64,000 nt of DNA. Origin: Ricinus communis. Lineage: Eukaryota; Streptophyta; Magnoliopsida; Malpighiales; Euphorbiaceae. This document shows, one piece after another, positions 23,520-37,400 of the stretch. Positions within the stretch are counted from its first letter, which is position 1. Each line of letters starts with the position of its first letter. The DNA lies in the NCBI RefSeq assembly GCF_019578655.1, contig NC_063258.1:25920802-25984801 (forward strand), given 5' to 3'. The notes under the pieces were generated by a model, which made no database searches, was not told the origin of the DNA, and saw nothing but the letters and a program-made list of their open reading frames with translations. The position numbers and the translations under genes are program-made.

Positions 23520-23785
23520 CTTCTTTGGATTTTCTCTCTCTTTCTATATATATGGGCCACATAGTTTTACTGTTATGATACAATATAGCCCGGTATCAAA
23601 GCAAGGTGTTGTTGTGTCTGTTTGTTGGAGAAGAGAATTAAGGAAAAAAAAAAAAGGAAGAAACTTTTGCTTTCTCTTCCTTTGTGCCTCCATCGCAATT
23701 TGCAGCTGCTATAACACCTTTATTTGTTCTTGTTCTTGTTCTTGGGCTATATAGCTAAGGGGGTCATAAATTCTCACAATTAGAC

Positions 23786-25746
23786 ATGTCGAGCTGCGTG
23801 GATGTTGTGCCTGAGCAACTCTGCTACATCCCTTGCAACTTTTGCAATATTGTTCTTGCGGTATATATATTTAGTGGGATCTATAATTCTACATCTTTTA
23901 TTACTCATCTTTCTTTCTGTGTAATATTATGAAGTTGGTTTTTTTGTTTTATTGTGGCTTCTATTAAACAAACAAGAAAAGAGACATTTTAGATCCTGAT
24001 AAAAGCCAGTCTCTGTGCTTTTTCTCTGCTGAACATCAGGCTCTCGTGCTATATTTGAATCAGAAATCTTATTTTTTATTTTCTCTGGGGTTCTTGTTTT
24101 TCTTTACAGTCAGGTCTCCATCGTTGGACTTTTTCTTTTTTTTTTTTTTCGTTTTCTTTTTTATCTTCTTTTCTTTGCAGTCAAAGCTAAGTCAGAACTG
24201 AAGGTCCTCTAGTATTGCTTCTACAGACCACTCAGAATGAGATTATAGGGATTTCTTTCGTGTTATTTTCGTGAACAGATGAGATTATTGGACGTCAAAA
24301 CAAAGCATTTGTTGATAATTTTGTCATTTGATGAAGACAACTCCACTACTTGAATTCCACTACATCTCTCTTTCTTTCCTTTTGTCATGCCTAACCCTTT
24401 AATTTCTGAAATACTGTCACATAAAAGTGTGTTGCAGTTCAAAAACCAAGTTTCTTTGAGTAAAGAATATGAAGATCCCATTATCAGCTTGGGCTAAGCT
24501 ATTTCTCCAAATCACACCCAACCCAAGAGTGTCATTTTCTTGTGCTTATATATTTTCTTTTCCATCAAAATAATCCCATTTTATCAAATAACCCTACAAG
24601 AGTTTCAACTTTTTATTCCTGATTAAGAACTCTCATCCGTACTCGTTTATCAAAAGAGTCCACAAGTCTTCTCTTCTTTTGACCTTTCCTTTCCTCCTGT
24701 ATTAGAATTGAAGAAGATGACCATCAGAAGTGAAGATCCCCGCACTCAATTAAATAGTTTCCAGGGAATCGGGTTCTATATATTTGTTAAGTCTAAGTTA
24801 ATTTTAGCAAGAAAATCATGAACGGCTATGATGATGTGTGTTATTGCAGGTGAGTGTTCCATGCAGCAGCTTGTTTGACATAGTGACCGTCCGATGTGGG
24901 CACTGCACTAATCTATGGTCCGTGAACATGGCAGCTGCCTTTCAGTCACTTTCATGGCAAGATTTTCAGGTGATAGAATTTTCTTTTTCTTTTTTTTTTT
25001 TATACTAAGAAAAAAAACATATTTCAGCTTTTCTTAGGGGGTTTTGCTATCTATTAGCTATCTCTCATCTATATCTGGCCTCTGAAATCTAGGGTTTCTT
25101 GGATGTTCTCTCTTGTTTCTTTACATCTTTTGAGGAAATTATAAAAACCCAGCTCCAATTAATGATATGTATTTCATACAGATCGAGTCTTCCAAAGCTT
25201 TGTTTTTCCTTTTTTCTGATTTTTTAGTCTGTTAAGATCTAAAACAGTTTACAATACTGCAAAATCCTCAGCTGGAGCCGCCATAAGCAAAACCTATTTT
25301 TTTCACTTTATGTAATAGAGATAGCCTGATTTTTGCGGCCATAACAGTTATATATGCGTCAGGGGCCTAGCTATTTAGTCTCTAGGGTTTTTTTTTAAAA
25401 CTTTCCTGAGCCCACTTTTTAAAGATTTTTTTTTATCTTTGATTTGATAGACTGCCTATGCATATATAGTTAGGGTTCTTAAGTTTAATGATTTCTTTTC
25501 ATAAACATTTGTCCTATAGTGTGGATTTATTGATACACATCTCAAGAAAAGGAAAAGAAAAAGAAAGAAAAACAAGACTAGATCCTTAAAAAAGCTTTTA
25601 TTTCAACACCTGTCTGTCAATCTGGGTTTTATTTGCCTTGTTTGCATACAATCCAATACAATTCTAACTGATACCGTCACTTCAATGCTCCTTTTCCCTT
25701 CACTCTTATCTCTCATCAAAAGGGAAGAAAATAAAAACATCATTTC

Positions 25747-25787
<41 letters not shown>

Positions 25788-27273
25788 TGTTGTCAGTGTT
25801 TTGAGTTAACATTTTTACCAGAGGGAGTAATGTTTTTGTACTTGATCAGCTCTGGTGCATCTATAAAAGAGAATTTTTAAGAAAAAATAAAAAATAAAGG
25901 GTTTTCGTTTCTTTACTTGGTTTTGATTAGAGACATGAAAAATTTCTCAATTCCTAAATTAATGATTCGTAGGCACCAAGCCACAACTCGCCTGATTACA
26001 GAATTGAATTGGGTTCTTCATCGAAGTGCAACAACAGGATCTCAATGCGTGCACCAGCTCCTCATAATATTGCTGAAGAAAGGGTCGTTAATCGACGTAA
26101 GTTTCCCATCTTTTCTCTTTTGAATCTTGGATTCATAATCTTAATTTTTTTTCTTTAATGATATATGCTTTGTTTTTCTTTGATTTTCCAATGTTTCATA
26201 ATAATATATAAGAGAAAAATAATGTACACTAATACAATTCATGTGCTGTTATTTTCGGTTTCAGCTCCCGAGAAGAGGCAGCGAGTACCTTCTGCATATA
26301 ACCAGTTCATAAAGTACTGTAAAAAACCAGTCACTTGAAATTATTTTTTTCCCTTATCTTTAACATGATGAAACACCTTTATTCATTGCTAAGATTTTTC
26401 TTTTCTTTTTTTCCTATATATATAAATGAAAAATTTGTAAATCTCTGTAGGGAGGAGATTCAGAGGATCAAGGCAAATAATCCTGAAATCAGCCACAGAG
26501 AAGCATTCAGTACTGCTGCCAAAAATGTAAGTGGACAAAGATTTTTGCAAAAACTCTCATCAGAGATTGTTGGACTTCCATAAGAATATCATATCAAAAT
26601 ATTATGGGTACTGACCAGCATTCTTTTCTGTATTCCAGTGGGCACATTATCCTCATATTCACTTTGGTTTGACATTGAACAACCACCAAACTAAGCTCGA
26701 TGATGTGAGTACTTGTATTACTTCTCCATATATTTGCCAAGTTGCTATACATACATACATACATCCACAAATCATTTTTAATATCTTTTATTTATTTATG
26801 TTAGGAAAATAAGGAGGAACAAATATACCTATTTCTTTTTCTGTTGCAAATTATTTAAGCAATTCTCTGGCTAATTAAGCTTAAATTATTAGAGTTACCC
26901 AATGAGGAAAGATCTCAGTTCGTCCACTTAATTATAGTGCATTGGTGCGTAGTAATGTCAAATCCCGAAATCTTTCCCACTTCTCTCCAACTAGTTCTAT
27001 TGCATTATGTTATGCTGTGCCAATGGAGTAGATAGTAGATGGATTATGAACTCTTGAAAGATTCACGAAAAGCCTAAAATAATGGAATTTGTCGGTAATC
27101 ATGTCTTAGAACAACATATACGTATGACAGAATGCATGGATTCAATCTACTTAATCATTAGTAGAAGAAATCACATCAACTTATGGTATGATGACTAATT
27201 TTTTGTAGCTGATTTTTTTTCGCAGGCCTCTGAGAAGCACCTAATGTCAAGGGCTGCACTATATAACAAATGA
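23786..27273 (+). CDS. YAB5: YABBY5-like transcription factor
   Basis: YABBY proteins are plant-specific nuclear DNA-binding factors that set abaxial identity and lamina growth in leaves and floral organs. Seven exons: 23786-23860, 24850-24969, 25973-26096, 26265-26313, 26451-26526, 26639-26704 and 27226-27273. All have GT-AG introns, and together they encode 185 residues. The start [21 protein letters not shown] has the typical context. The N-terminal C2C2 zinc finger uses C17/C20 and C41/C44 ([15 protein letters not shown]). The HMG-like YABBY domain spans about residues 107-158 ([40 protein letters not shown]). The [12 protein letters not shown] start and the lack of a long acidic linker fit YAB5 better than YAB1, YAB2, CRC or INO. 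The ending [15 protein letters not shown] is longer than in Arabidopsis YAB5. Introns 1 and 2 are about 1 kb each. The splice model is by eye but the frame is intact throughout. Confidence 0.93.
25749..25783 (+). repeat. (CT)n microsatellite in YABBY intron 2
   Basis: A second CT run of about 35 bp, inside the 1003-bp second intron of the YABBY gene. Confidence 0.9.
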
Positions 27274-30200
27274 TGGTTTTGGAGTTTCATCAAGACCTGT
27301 TCTTAATTGGAAGTTCATGCTCTGGAAGCAATTAAGGAAAGGGTTGAGACTTCAACTTAATGTGTTTGAAAGACATGATAAAATCTTATATATATCTTTC
27401 TTCTTCATTGTATTTGCCTCAAGCTGTTTAGCAGATGTTTGTTTACTTGACTTGAACTAAACTACTTTGTTATTTTGTCATTTATGTGAATCTTTCCCCT
27501 TCCAAGATAAGGCCAAAATAAAATTTCATTATATATTCTCATTTCTCCTTCTTCCCGTGGGAACATGAAAATGTATGAAATTATTTTATAGTTTTTTCTT
27601 AATATAATTAAACTCGAATCTAAAATTTTATTTAAATTGAAATATACATGGAACACGAGATAAAATATGTATATTATTTTCTATTTTCTTACAGTTAGTT
27701 AAATGTCCATATAAACAACGACACGTTTATTCCTGCATTAATTTTAAGAAATACAATTAAACAGCCATAATCATCGGTTCAATGTTCAAGCCTTACTTCG
27801 TAAGACCGAAATACAAAGGAATTACAAGAAATACAAGATTATGGATCTCTGTGATTAGTTACAATTATTAATCCCCAATGAGTATATACCTTATTGTGGT
27901 TTACCCAAAAAAAATGTACACATATGTAAGTTCACTACCTATGCTAATAAAATTCAGACTGTCTAACCATGACAGGCACTGCATCAACATTTTAATGTAT
28001 GTGTAAAAGATATGCAAAGCAGGTATAAATTTAAGACTGTAATTGTTCCAAGCAGGTATAATACATGTTGGTGTATTTTCAGATAAACATGTGTGAAGCT
28101 AATCAGCATGCCATTGATGTATGGTACTTGATTTAATAGTTTAATTGAAATGAAATTTGTACTGGGATTGAAAGGAAAACATTATGGAAGTTAAAATTAA
28201 ACTTGAAACTAAATAGAATTATTAATTGTAAAAAAACAGTTTTCAGGAATAGTGAAGAAATATCTCCTTCTCTTTTAGATTAGTACTGCGCACCTCTTTG
28301 ATCGAACATTACGAACACATACTAAAAATTAATTGAAATGACAAAAGCTTGAGAAACTGCGAATGCCTGAGAGAATTGTTGTTTGTAATCTTGTAGTATT
28401 TGGATCGAGTTGGCTGTTGAATTAGCTGTCCTTTTCTTCATCTTCAATTCTGACGCATAGAAAACTCTAAGAATAATTATCCTCCCATGGTCTATTTACT
28501 TCACTAAAATAGATAGTTTTTAGTTCTCTAATTTTTTATTATTTAAAACTAAAAAATATGTAGCAACCATCTAACGGTATATATAAATGGAGACAATATA
28601 TCAAATCTAGATAAAAAATATCTTTTATTCCGCTACCTCAACCGATTACTTTCCACTTTCCCATGTAACTCTCAAATTCCACTCTTTCCCATTTTGTAAC
28701 TTTAAATATAAAACATATGCACTGTATTAGGCTAAAAATAATATGAAAATAGTTAAGCATGATCCTAGTTTCAGTAAGTTTTAGGCAGTCCTATTTTAAG
28801 CTCGGCTGCAAAGTGACGAGGTTATGCAATTTGTATCGGCCTTCTTTGATTACATTTTAATTTTTTGAAAATTTTTTATGTCAAATGGCACACCAGTAGT
28901 TAAGGTTTTAAGGAGCTTTATATCAGATTTATATCAGACTTCAGTCCATGGGGAGCTCAGGATTTTAAAGAGGAAGACTCAATTTCAGCAATGTAACTCA
29001 CTAGCTAAACTAAAACTTATTAAGGGTGCCTATTTTTTATCCATGATCTCACTTCCATTTGTCTCATTAGACCATTTCTAGCACTTGAACACTAGAGCCC
29101 GAACTTGATAATTTTTTAGTCATTTTTATTTGTATAAACCGAATTAATGGAAAAATATAATATTGGATGCAAACTTCATATATAGTTTCCTATTAATTGT
29201 TGCAGTCTAATTAAGCAAGCAAGTTCATTTTTGAGCTGACAAGAATTTCCATATTATTTAATTTTGCACTAGGAGTATAGCAGATTAATAGTGTAATCTA
29301 TTGATTGTAATTCTAATTTTTTGTATGATTACATATTATGATTAATTACATTTCTAAAGTTTACAGTTTCAATTTAGACAGATATATCTCCATAATCATG
29401 ATAAAATCATCCTTCTAAACAAGCCATCAATTTGGATAGCCTGCTAGATATGCAAGCTGACCATGAAAAATCCATGCAAGGATATTGGTTTCTATGGTAG
29501 CCAAATCCAAGCAGCATCTAAGGCAAAATTCTATATTCATTGCTGTGGTAACGAAATCTCCTTTAAAATGCTTGATCTGGAATCCGATCCTTTATTTTGT
29601 TTGCGGATATATAAAGGACAGGAATATCAAAAACCTCTAATCAAAATTCCAAGAATGCACGTATACAGAGATCATACTGTACAAACAAAATTCATCTAAA
29701 GGAATCTGGAGAAAACTCGTTTGATTCTCGTAGCTAACACCCTGTACTGTAGTAATTCCCGACAAAGTGTATAGAGGCTGAGCTTGAGGGAGCTCCCTTT
29801 TCATTCAAATGAAGGCCGAAGCAATGAATTTGTCGAAGTGCGTATAAAATTAGTTTGTGCACTTGATTGTTAAATCAAAATATGAAATACCTTTCTTTAA
29901 AAAAACCAACAACAGCATAAATAATGTAAGGAGAACCCAAGATAGACCCTTTTTTAAAACGCAAAAACAAACATGACCCATTGGAAAAAGAAAAAGAAAA
30001 AAAGAAACCCAAAAAAAGAAAAAGAAAAATGACCCACTTAATAGATTTTTGAGTTACAGCTAATGAGGATGATGCTTTGCAAGTTGGGTGGTCAATTAAT
30101 GAGCACATAAATAAGGTAGAATTTCCTAGGAATATGAAAATATATGTAATTAGGCGAAGATTAAAAAGAAATATAAGTTGCATGAAACATGACAAAACAA

Positions 30201-33194
30201 GTTGTTTCCTGACCTGGAAGCTGAATATATATAAAAAGCTATCATGGCTTTTATATGAAAGAAAAAAAGAAAATTACCATTTATATATGCTAACTATATA
30301 TTTTCTTTTGAATGAATAGTATGACATAAAAAGTTGTTTACTTTCTCTTTCAAAAGTAGATATCTAAGAAAAGACTCTGTCTGTCTACCACTCATAATCC
30401 ATGACCTCTTTGAAAAGGAATTTCCAGGACCACCATTTTGGCTTCTGGCAAAGAGCTTGCTAGCTAGGGCATTATAAATCCATCTCCACACCCATATGAA
30501 ATAAAGAAGGAAAAATTAATGAAGAAATTAAAAAGAAAAAGAAAAGAGAGGATCCTCCACAAAAACACTAAAGAGAGAGCGAGCACTTTTGCAGATTGTT
30601 TCAATTGCTTCAACCTTTTATTTCATTGAACTCTTGACTAAAGTGCTACATACGGTCAAAGTTTTCTGTTACTTTCATAGAATAAATCTCTTGTAGAAAA
30701 GAAAAATTAAAAATAAAAGTTTCTTACAATTTAATTTTTTCAATCTCTATTTTTTTGTATGTGACTCATACACGAATCTAATAATGTACTAATCAAATAC
30801 TCTCAACATAATTTTTTTATAAATATTCTTAATTAGACTGAAAACATAGCCTAAACTAAGTCAGAATCAAATTTTTTCTTATAATTGATTTATTTTTAAG
30901 TTTAATCTTTTAGGTAGTAAATAACTATTTCTTATTCAGAAAATAATTATACCCTAAAAATATTAAATATTAAATAAATTTAATTCTATTAGTTTTATAA
31001 TAATTTATAGTGGTTTTTATCAACATGAATCAAAATAACAAAGCCTACTAAATTTAAACCATGCAAACAGATTATGATAAGCCAATATTTTGAACTCTAA
31101 ATTCTTTTATTAGGACAGTTTTAAATTTTACTGAAGGATTATTTAATTAAAAACAAAATTTATAAGTGAAAAGAGAAAACTTATAAATTGAAGATCTCGT
31201 AATATTGCCAGAAATGAGTCTATTTCGACAAGGGTTCAAATCAAGAAGCCGAAGTTGAAATCCTCTTCCTTGCCCGAGACAAAACGGAAAGTCTATTAAA
31301 TGAGCTCCACCATTACTGGATTCGGTATTGCTGCGGGAAATTCCAAAAGAGAAGTGATAGATGGCTCCGGTAAAGAAAGGAATCATAATTTCTTCTTTTT
31401 ATCATGGGAAGAGAGGAGCGGAAGTTAGAATCTAAAACTAAATCTCTTCTACTAAATCTAAAAATTAATAGTATTCGTGATTTATTTTCGAAGATGAAGA
31501 ATATGAATTTCAAAAGACAATTATTTTAGCGTAAAAATAGAGTTAAGAATTTACTCGATAATGAATATCAAGAAAGGGTAGATATTTTTTTATTTGAAAT
31601 TTTTTTTTATTTTCTTTTATTTTTAAATTCTTTAATTAAAAAATCTTGTAATAGTATTACTAATAATATATAAATGGGATTAACGATTCAATTTTAATGA
31701 GAATCCACAGAATTAGCATACAATTTTTTTCAAATATGTAAATTGTAGTCGACTTAATTTAGTTCCATTTAGATTTTGATTTTTGATCATATTTAGTTTG
31801 AGTTTTTTTATTCAATTAAATAGAAAGTTAAATCTCAAAATATAATATTAAGCATATTGATTTAATAATTAAAAAACTAATATTAAAAATATCAATTTAT
31901 TATAATATATTTAAAATACAAAGATATGATTTTTTCTAAAAATCGAAAATTTAAGAAAAAATTGAATAAAAGAAATTCTATAAAAGGGGTTGATACTGAA
32001 GGCTCCTTTTTGTTTTATCGACCCGTCAGGATTCAGATTTGATTAGTCCAAGTAAGTATGGTCCGGTTCCCGTTTAAATCTGGTCTCATTAATATTATTG
32101 TTTTCTCCGGTTTCTGATGTTTGCTTGAAAAGTAAAGAAAAAGAAAAACTAAAATGGAAATGAGTAATGATTGAAATTCATCGGGATCAGCAAGTGGATT
32201 GTAGTAGTAGATCACAAGCTGGCAAATGTGTCTGTGACTGTGTTTTTTATTTTTTATTAATTTTGAGTTTGAAAGCAAGAAAGATAAAATAATAAAGAAA
32301 GAGCAGTAGAGAGAGAAAGCATGTCTGAGTCTGAGTAATGGAGGTGGTGGCTAAGGTGAGGTGAGGTGTAAGTAATCCTGACAATTAGAATCTGAGACGT
32401 CGTATTCATGTCTGAGTAATGAAATGCATTGAATTCATTAATTTGTTTGTATTTTTTTTAATAAATTTCCATTGTCATTTCACCTCTGACTTGTTCCCAA
32501 CTAGCAGCACAAACACAACCCCCCTTCCCTTCCGCTCCCTTTCCCCACCTATTTTCAACCTCTTACTCTTACTGCTTTGGAATCTGCACTTTCCTTGGAC
32601 ACTCTCTCTCTCTGTTCCATACTGCTAAATGAGTTTTCTTTTTTTTTTTAAAAAAAAAAAACAATAACATAAAAATAAAATAAAAAATCATAAGCTAGAA
32701 GTCTGGCCACGGCTAGGTTCAAACCTGATATTATATAAGTCAAAATTAAAACTGAACTCAGACTTACCTAAAATGAAAAATAATTATCTAAAATTAGTCG
32801 AATTGATATCAAATCAATTAGATCCAAGCCTTAATCTGTTAAAAACTGAAGAGATTAATTTATTGTCAATTTCTTTTTAATTAAAATTTGAAATCTTTAA
32901 TCCGTATTTCATAATTGAGGATTTTAAATCTAACTGTAAAGGTATATATTTTATTTTTATAATGTTAAAATCAATGATACTGAAATCAATCAATTTCAAA
33001 AAAACTGTAAAATGATAATTCTTGAATTTAGTTTTAATTAGAATCCATTAGAATAAAGATCGTGAACCGAAACTAATCGATTTAAGATGGACTGTAAAAT
33101 AATAATTTTTGAATTTGATTTTGAACCGTGGCTAGCACTAGTAGAAGAATACTCCAAACTCAAAGGTCTGCAAATTAAATTATTAAGATAAGTT

Positions 33195-33261
<67 letters not shown>

Positions 33262-34449
33262 TAATATTATTAAGATGCCAATTAAAGAGTATTCTATTTA
33301 ACATCTATAAATCTAATTTGATATTAATATATATTTTAATTTAAATAAAATTTTAAATTCGAATACCTCTTTTCTCGTTTAATAACTTTTAGTGTTATTA
33401 CTTATGATAATTATAAAAAATATTAGTTAAAATCTATTTATTCACTAACCCCCAATATGAGTAAAAATCTGTTATTATATAGTTAAGAAATATAGAAAAA
33501 GATATTGACCACCAACATCATTTACTGAATTAACAAAAAGAAAATGAAAATGAACTAGGGTAACGCGGTCAACTTCGGATCGGAGCTTGGCCAATTACTG
33601 CATTATTACTGAAAAGAAATATATCATTTTTGCTGCCACCTAACTAAGAAATTATATTAAATAACCTGATATATACTTGTCGACCAAATGGTAATTGCGC
33701 TTGAACAATGGATTGTCTTTTCCATTGAAGAAAATCAGAATCATGACCAACATGTTGTTATTGTTATTGTTCTTTCCTTTAGAATGTAATTTGTTTGTTT
33801 CTTTAGCATGAGAAAGAATATAACACAACTAATAAAGTACCCAGTACTTATATTCACACCCAAAGAATAAAGGGAAGTGAGATATATGTTGCTTAAAAGA
33901 ATCTTAAACATCTCCTAAAAAGAGGGGAAAAAACATATAAAGACTTGTAACATATTTATCACTGAAGAATCGGCCCACAAAGTGACAAAGTAATAGATAG
34001 GTGAAATGGGGATAAGTTCTTCCTGTAATGAGAATTGGAAGCAACATGTGATTCCTGTGGCATCTTGTTCCTTTCTTTCTTTCTTTCTTTACCATGCCAA
34101 ATTCTCATTTGCGTGATCAGAATTTGAGCCGCGTACCCCCTTTAATCATCCACCTAATCTAAAGACAATACCAGAACAACTGGGTCATCACCTCTGACCC
34201 ACTCTTGTCTTGCCTCCCCCCAAAATCAATGTCCATCCGTCATTACCCCAGAGGTTTTTGGGCCAACATAGACCAACCATGGAACAATCCTAAGGGCTTT
34301 AAAGTTCAAACCCTAGCCCCTTAACATTACCTTCCAGATCTCCATTCCACTCGTCAATTTCTTTTTAAAAACGAATATTCAACGTCTAATGATATTGAAA
34401 AATTTAAATTCAAGGGTAAAAGAATATCCACAAAATGTCATCCTTCCAC
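27274..34449. other. intergenic region between YABBY and NUP1-like genes
   Basis: There are no supported genes in 7.2 kb. 27274-27550 probably contains the YABBY 3'UTR; an AATAAA lies near 27515. A 78-codon ORF at 29463-29699 matches nothing I recognise. 31180-31440 is less AT-rich than its surroundings and has weakly coding-like minus-strand frames, but I cannot identify it. A compound (CT)n(TA)n microsatellite lies at 33199-33257. 34100-34440 is C-rich and is probably the 3' flank of the NUP1-like gene. Confidence 0.5.
33199..33257. repeat. compound (CT)n(TA)n microsatellite
   Basis: About 15 CT units pass directly into about 13 TA units. Confidence 0.9.
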
Positions 34450-37400
34450 TTAATAGCAGATGGCGTCCTTGCCTACTGAACTAAAAGATAATCTTGTTGT
34501 CTCATCTGATCCAAATTTGAATTTCACGTCTGATGCATCATCAAGTATAGGGGTACTGCTTGTTGAAGGGAATGAAAAAACAAGGGGAGGAGCGGTCCTC
34601 CTTGTGCCAAAACTGTAAGAAGGAATCGACGACCCTTCATTTTGTTGAAGTTGATTTGATGATCCATCATTTTGTTGAACCTGACTTAGCGATCCCTCAC
34701 TCTGTTGAAGCTGACCGATGGCTGAGGATGAAGGCATGATGGATGGTGTAGGTGGCTCCGATGACACCCCAGAGGCTGCAGAAACGGGGAAGGTAAATCC
34801 CAAGCTATTGTCAGAAGAAGAAAAATTCCACCTTTGGTTACTCTTATTGATGGCAATAGAAGGCAACACCGGTTTTGTACTGGACGATTGAGGTGGAAGC
34901 TTCTGGAAACTTAATACCTCAGAACCAGCAGCATTTGGCACAACCTTTGAAGCATCCTGTGCAAAACATAAATTGATTAGGAACACAGGTCATGTGCTTC
35001 CACGAATCCTTAACAGTGTGAGCATGAGTGGGCGTGCATCTGTGTGTGATACCCCCTTTATGCAGACGAAAAAGGAGAAAAAAATCAATCAACGAAATCA
35101 GTATTTATCTCATAGAAAACTGGTTTAAATAATTGCAAACACTATCATCATTTGTTCTTGAGGAACTGGGTCTCCTTTTAATTTTATTGCATAGGAAAGC
35201 TATAAATCCTCATAATTTAGGTACTTATTATGATAGAAATCCTCTTCTTTCTAATCCCAAGTACACAAGCATCTGGAGTTCAAGTAGTTAAGGATTACCT
35301 TCGAGTCTACACGTGCTTGTTATGCTTTATTTTCCATAAAATATACTCAAGTAATCAAGATGAGAATCATCCAAATTAAATCCTAGAAAAATGGAACTCT
35401 TATAGGAGTGAACCTAAATCCTAATACTCTTAAGGCTAGCAATTATGTATAGCAATCACATATTGTTTAAGTTATTTTTGCAACCAAGTTAATAGAATTG
35501 CCTTTATCTCTAAAACTAATTTCTTAGTTCTATCAAGCTTCTCTCCTCAACATGAGGTCCACCACTACGGTTGCTCCTCTATTGAGCTTCATTTGATATG
35601 ATGGTATAGCATATTAATAAACACTGGCTAAGCAATAGGAAAGATAATGCTATAAAAACTTGTGCATACACTACTGATGCAAGAATGCAAGAATGCACTC
35701 ATACATCTATGTACTAATAGCTTGCTTGGTACTTCGTCAGACATGAATCATGACATAATAATCTCCTGTGACAGATCCAAAGACAGGCCCCAGGTAAAAA
35801 TCAGCAGAATGTTGCCTACCGCACCAAAAGATCAATAAAGAAAGAGATCTATGCTCATGAAAACAACAATCTAAAGAGTAAAGACCAATAAATACCTTAG
35901 TTACATTCATGAATTGAAAATCCTGAGGTTTTCTGAAATCTGGTGAAGGCCTAGTATAATCACCAAGTGTTGAAGCAGTCGCAAGTTTTATGTCAGAAGT
36001 TGAAGTGTTATTATTTACAGCAACATTAACCTCATTAGCAGATTCCTGAGAATCCTTCTTGTCAACTTCAAAGGTTTTTTCAGCAGAATTAAGACCTCCA
36101 AAACGTGTTAGCCTATTAAGCTTTTTGGGCATGAAAGTAGCTACATCCGAGGATTCAGGTTTCTTCCATGAAGTGGCTAGCCTCAACTCAGCAGACTTAT
36201 CTTTAGGAGTAGGTGGATTTCTCTCAAGGTGCTCTAATATTTTCTTAGCCACCTGACTAGAATGTGCAGGAACAGTGGGGACACTGACTTCAGAACATTG
36301 AGGCTTACTGATTAGGACACTGACTTCAGAGCTTTGTGCCTTACTGCCGATTGACTGTACTTTCGCAGAGCTATTTGTTACTCTGTTTTCCAAGTTTGTC
36401 CAAGGTGCAGAAAATAAGCCTTCTGAAACACTGAAGTTTTCCACCTGACCACCATTTAAAGGCGAATGAAAATAAGCAGATCCTCTGGAGGGGGTTTCTG
36501 CTACACCTTTATGCCGTATCCTGCGAATAGGTCCCACAGATCCATGGCCATCATTTAATGTCTTGCCCCTTGGATTTAGCTAAACACTCAACCAAAAGGT
36601 CAACAATAAGAATCCCATATCATAATTAACAATCTAAAATTTATAAAATTTAGCAGCAAAAAGAACTTATTCTACCACATTTCATTGTTGAAAACTAATG
36701 TATCACCATGTACACGCATTAGTTGTCGAGAATTCCCTCAAGCAACTTCAGTAGATATTTAATATAAAAATAAAATCTCTCTACAGCACAAAAAACTAAC
36801 TTGAGACTCAGAAATAACAGTATCAATTTCATAACCCTATGCTTCCCCAATTCTCATGACTAAGAAATACAAAAGATGTCCTTGATAATCCATCTAGGAC
36901 ATAATTTTGAGTTCGTTGAGTGTTAGAACTTTATTTGCTCAAATCTCGTCATGTCTAAGTCATCTAATGATGAGTCTTAAAAAGATATAAAGTGAAAAAC
37001 AGCAAACAAGCATAGTACGCAACATTATATCATGAAAAATGGATTATATTAATTACAAATAAAAATACATAGTACATAATTATACTGATGACTATAAGAA
37101 ATCTTTCTAATAATTAATAATTATATAAATACTGATAAGCAAACTCATACACTACAGACATCAATTTTCATTCTCTAGAACGTAAAGAAGAACCACCAAA
37201 GGAGGAGCATCACAACAAAATTTATAATGTGCTCAAAACAACACCAAGTTCATGGATGAAAATCATAGAGAAAATGATTGCATTGTCACCAAGATACGCA
37301 ATTCTAAGGACACTAGTATGGAAAAGTTACCTTTCCAAATGATGGAGCTTGAATCTGCTGGAAAGGAGTTGAGATCATGCCAGGTGGCCTATCACTATTG

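Noticed and set aside
23339..23754. ORFs on both strands through the CT run upstream of the YABBY gene
   Set aside because: They are translations of a dinucleotide repeat (Leu-Ser or Arg-Glu runs), not proteins.
29780..29820. GAGGGAGCTCCCTTTTC, resembling miR159/miR319 precursors
   Set aside because: The mature sequences are not present; only the GGGAGCTC core is shared.
31225..31245. GGGTTCAAATC, like a tRNA T-loop
   Set aside because: Flanking bases do not form a T-stem, and no D-arm or acceptor stem is visible.
34124..34134. TTGAGCCGCGT, resembling the start of miR171-type small RNA
   Set aside because: The match stops after 11 bases and there is no complementary arm nearby.
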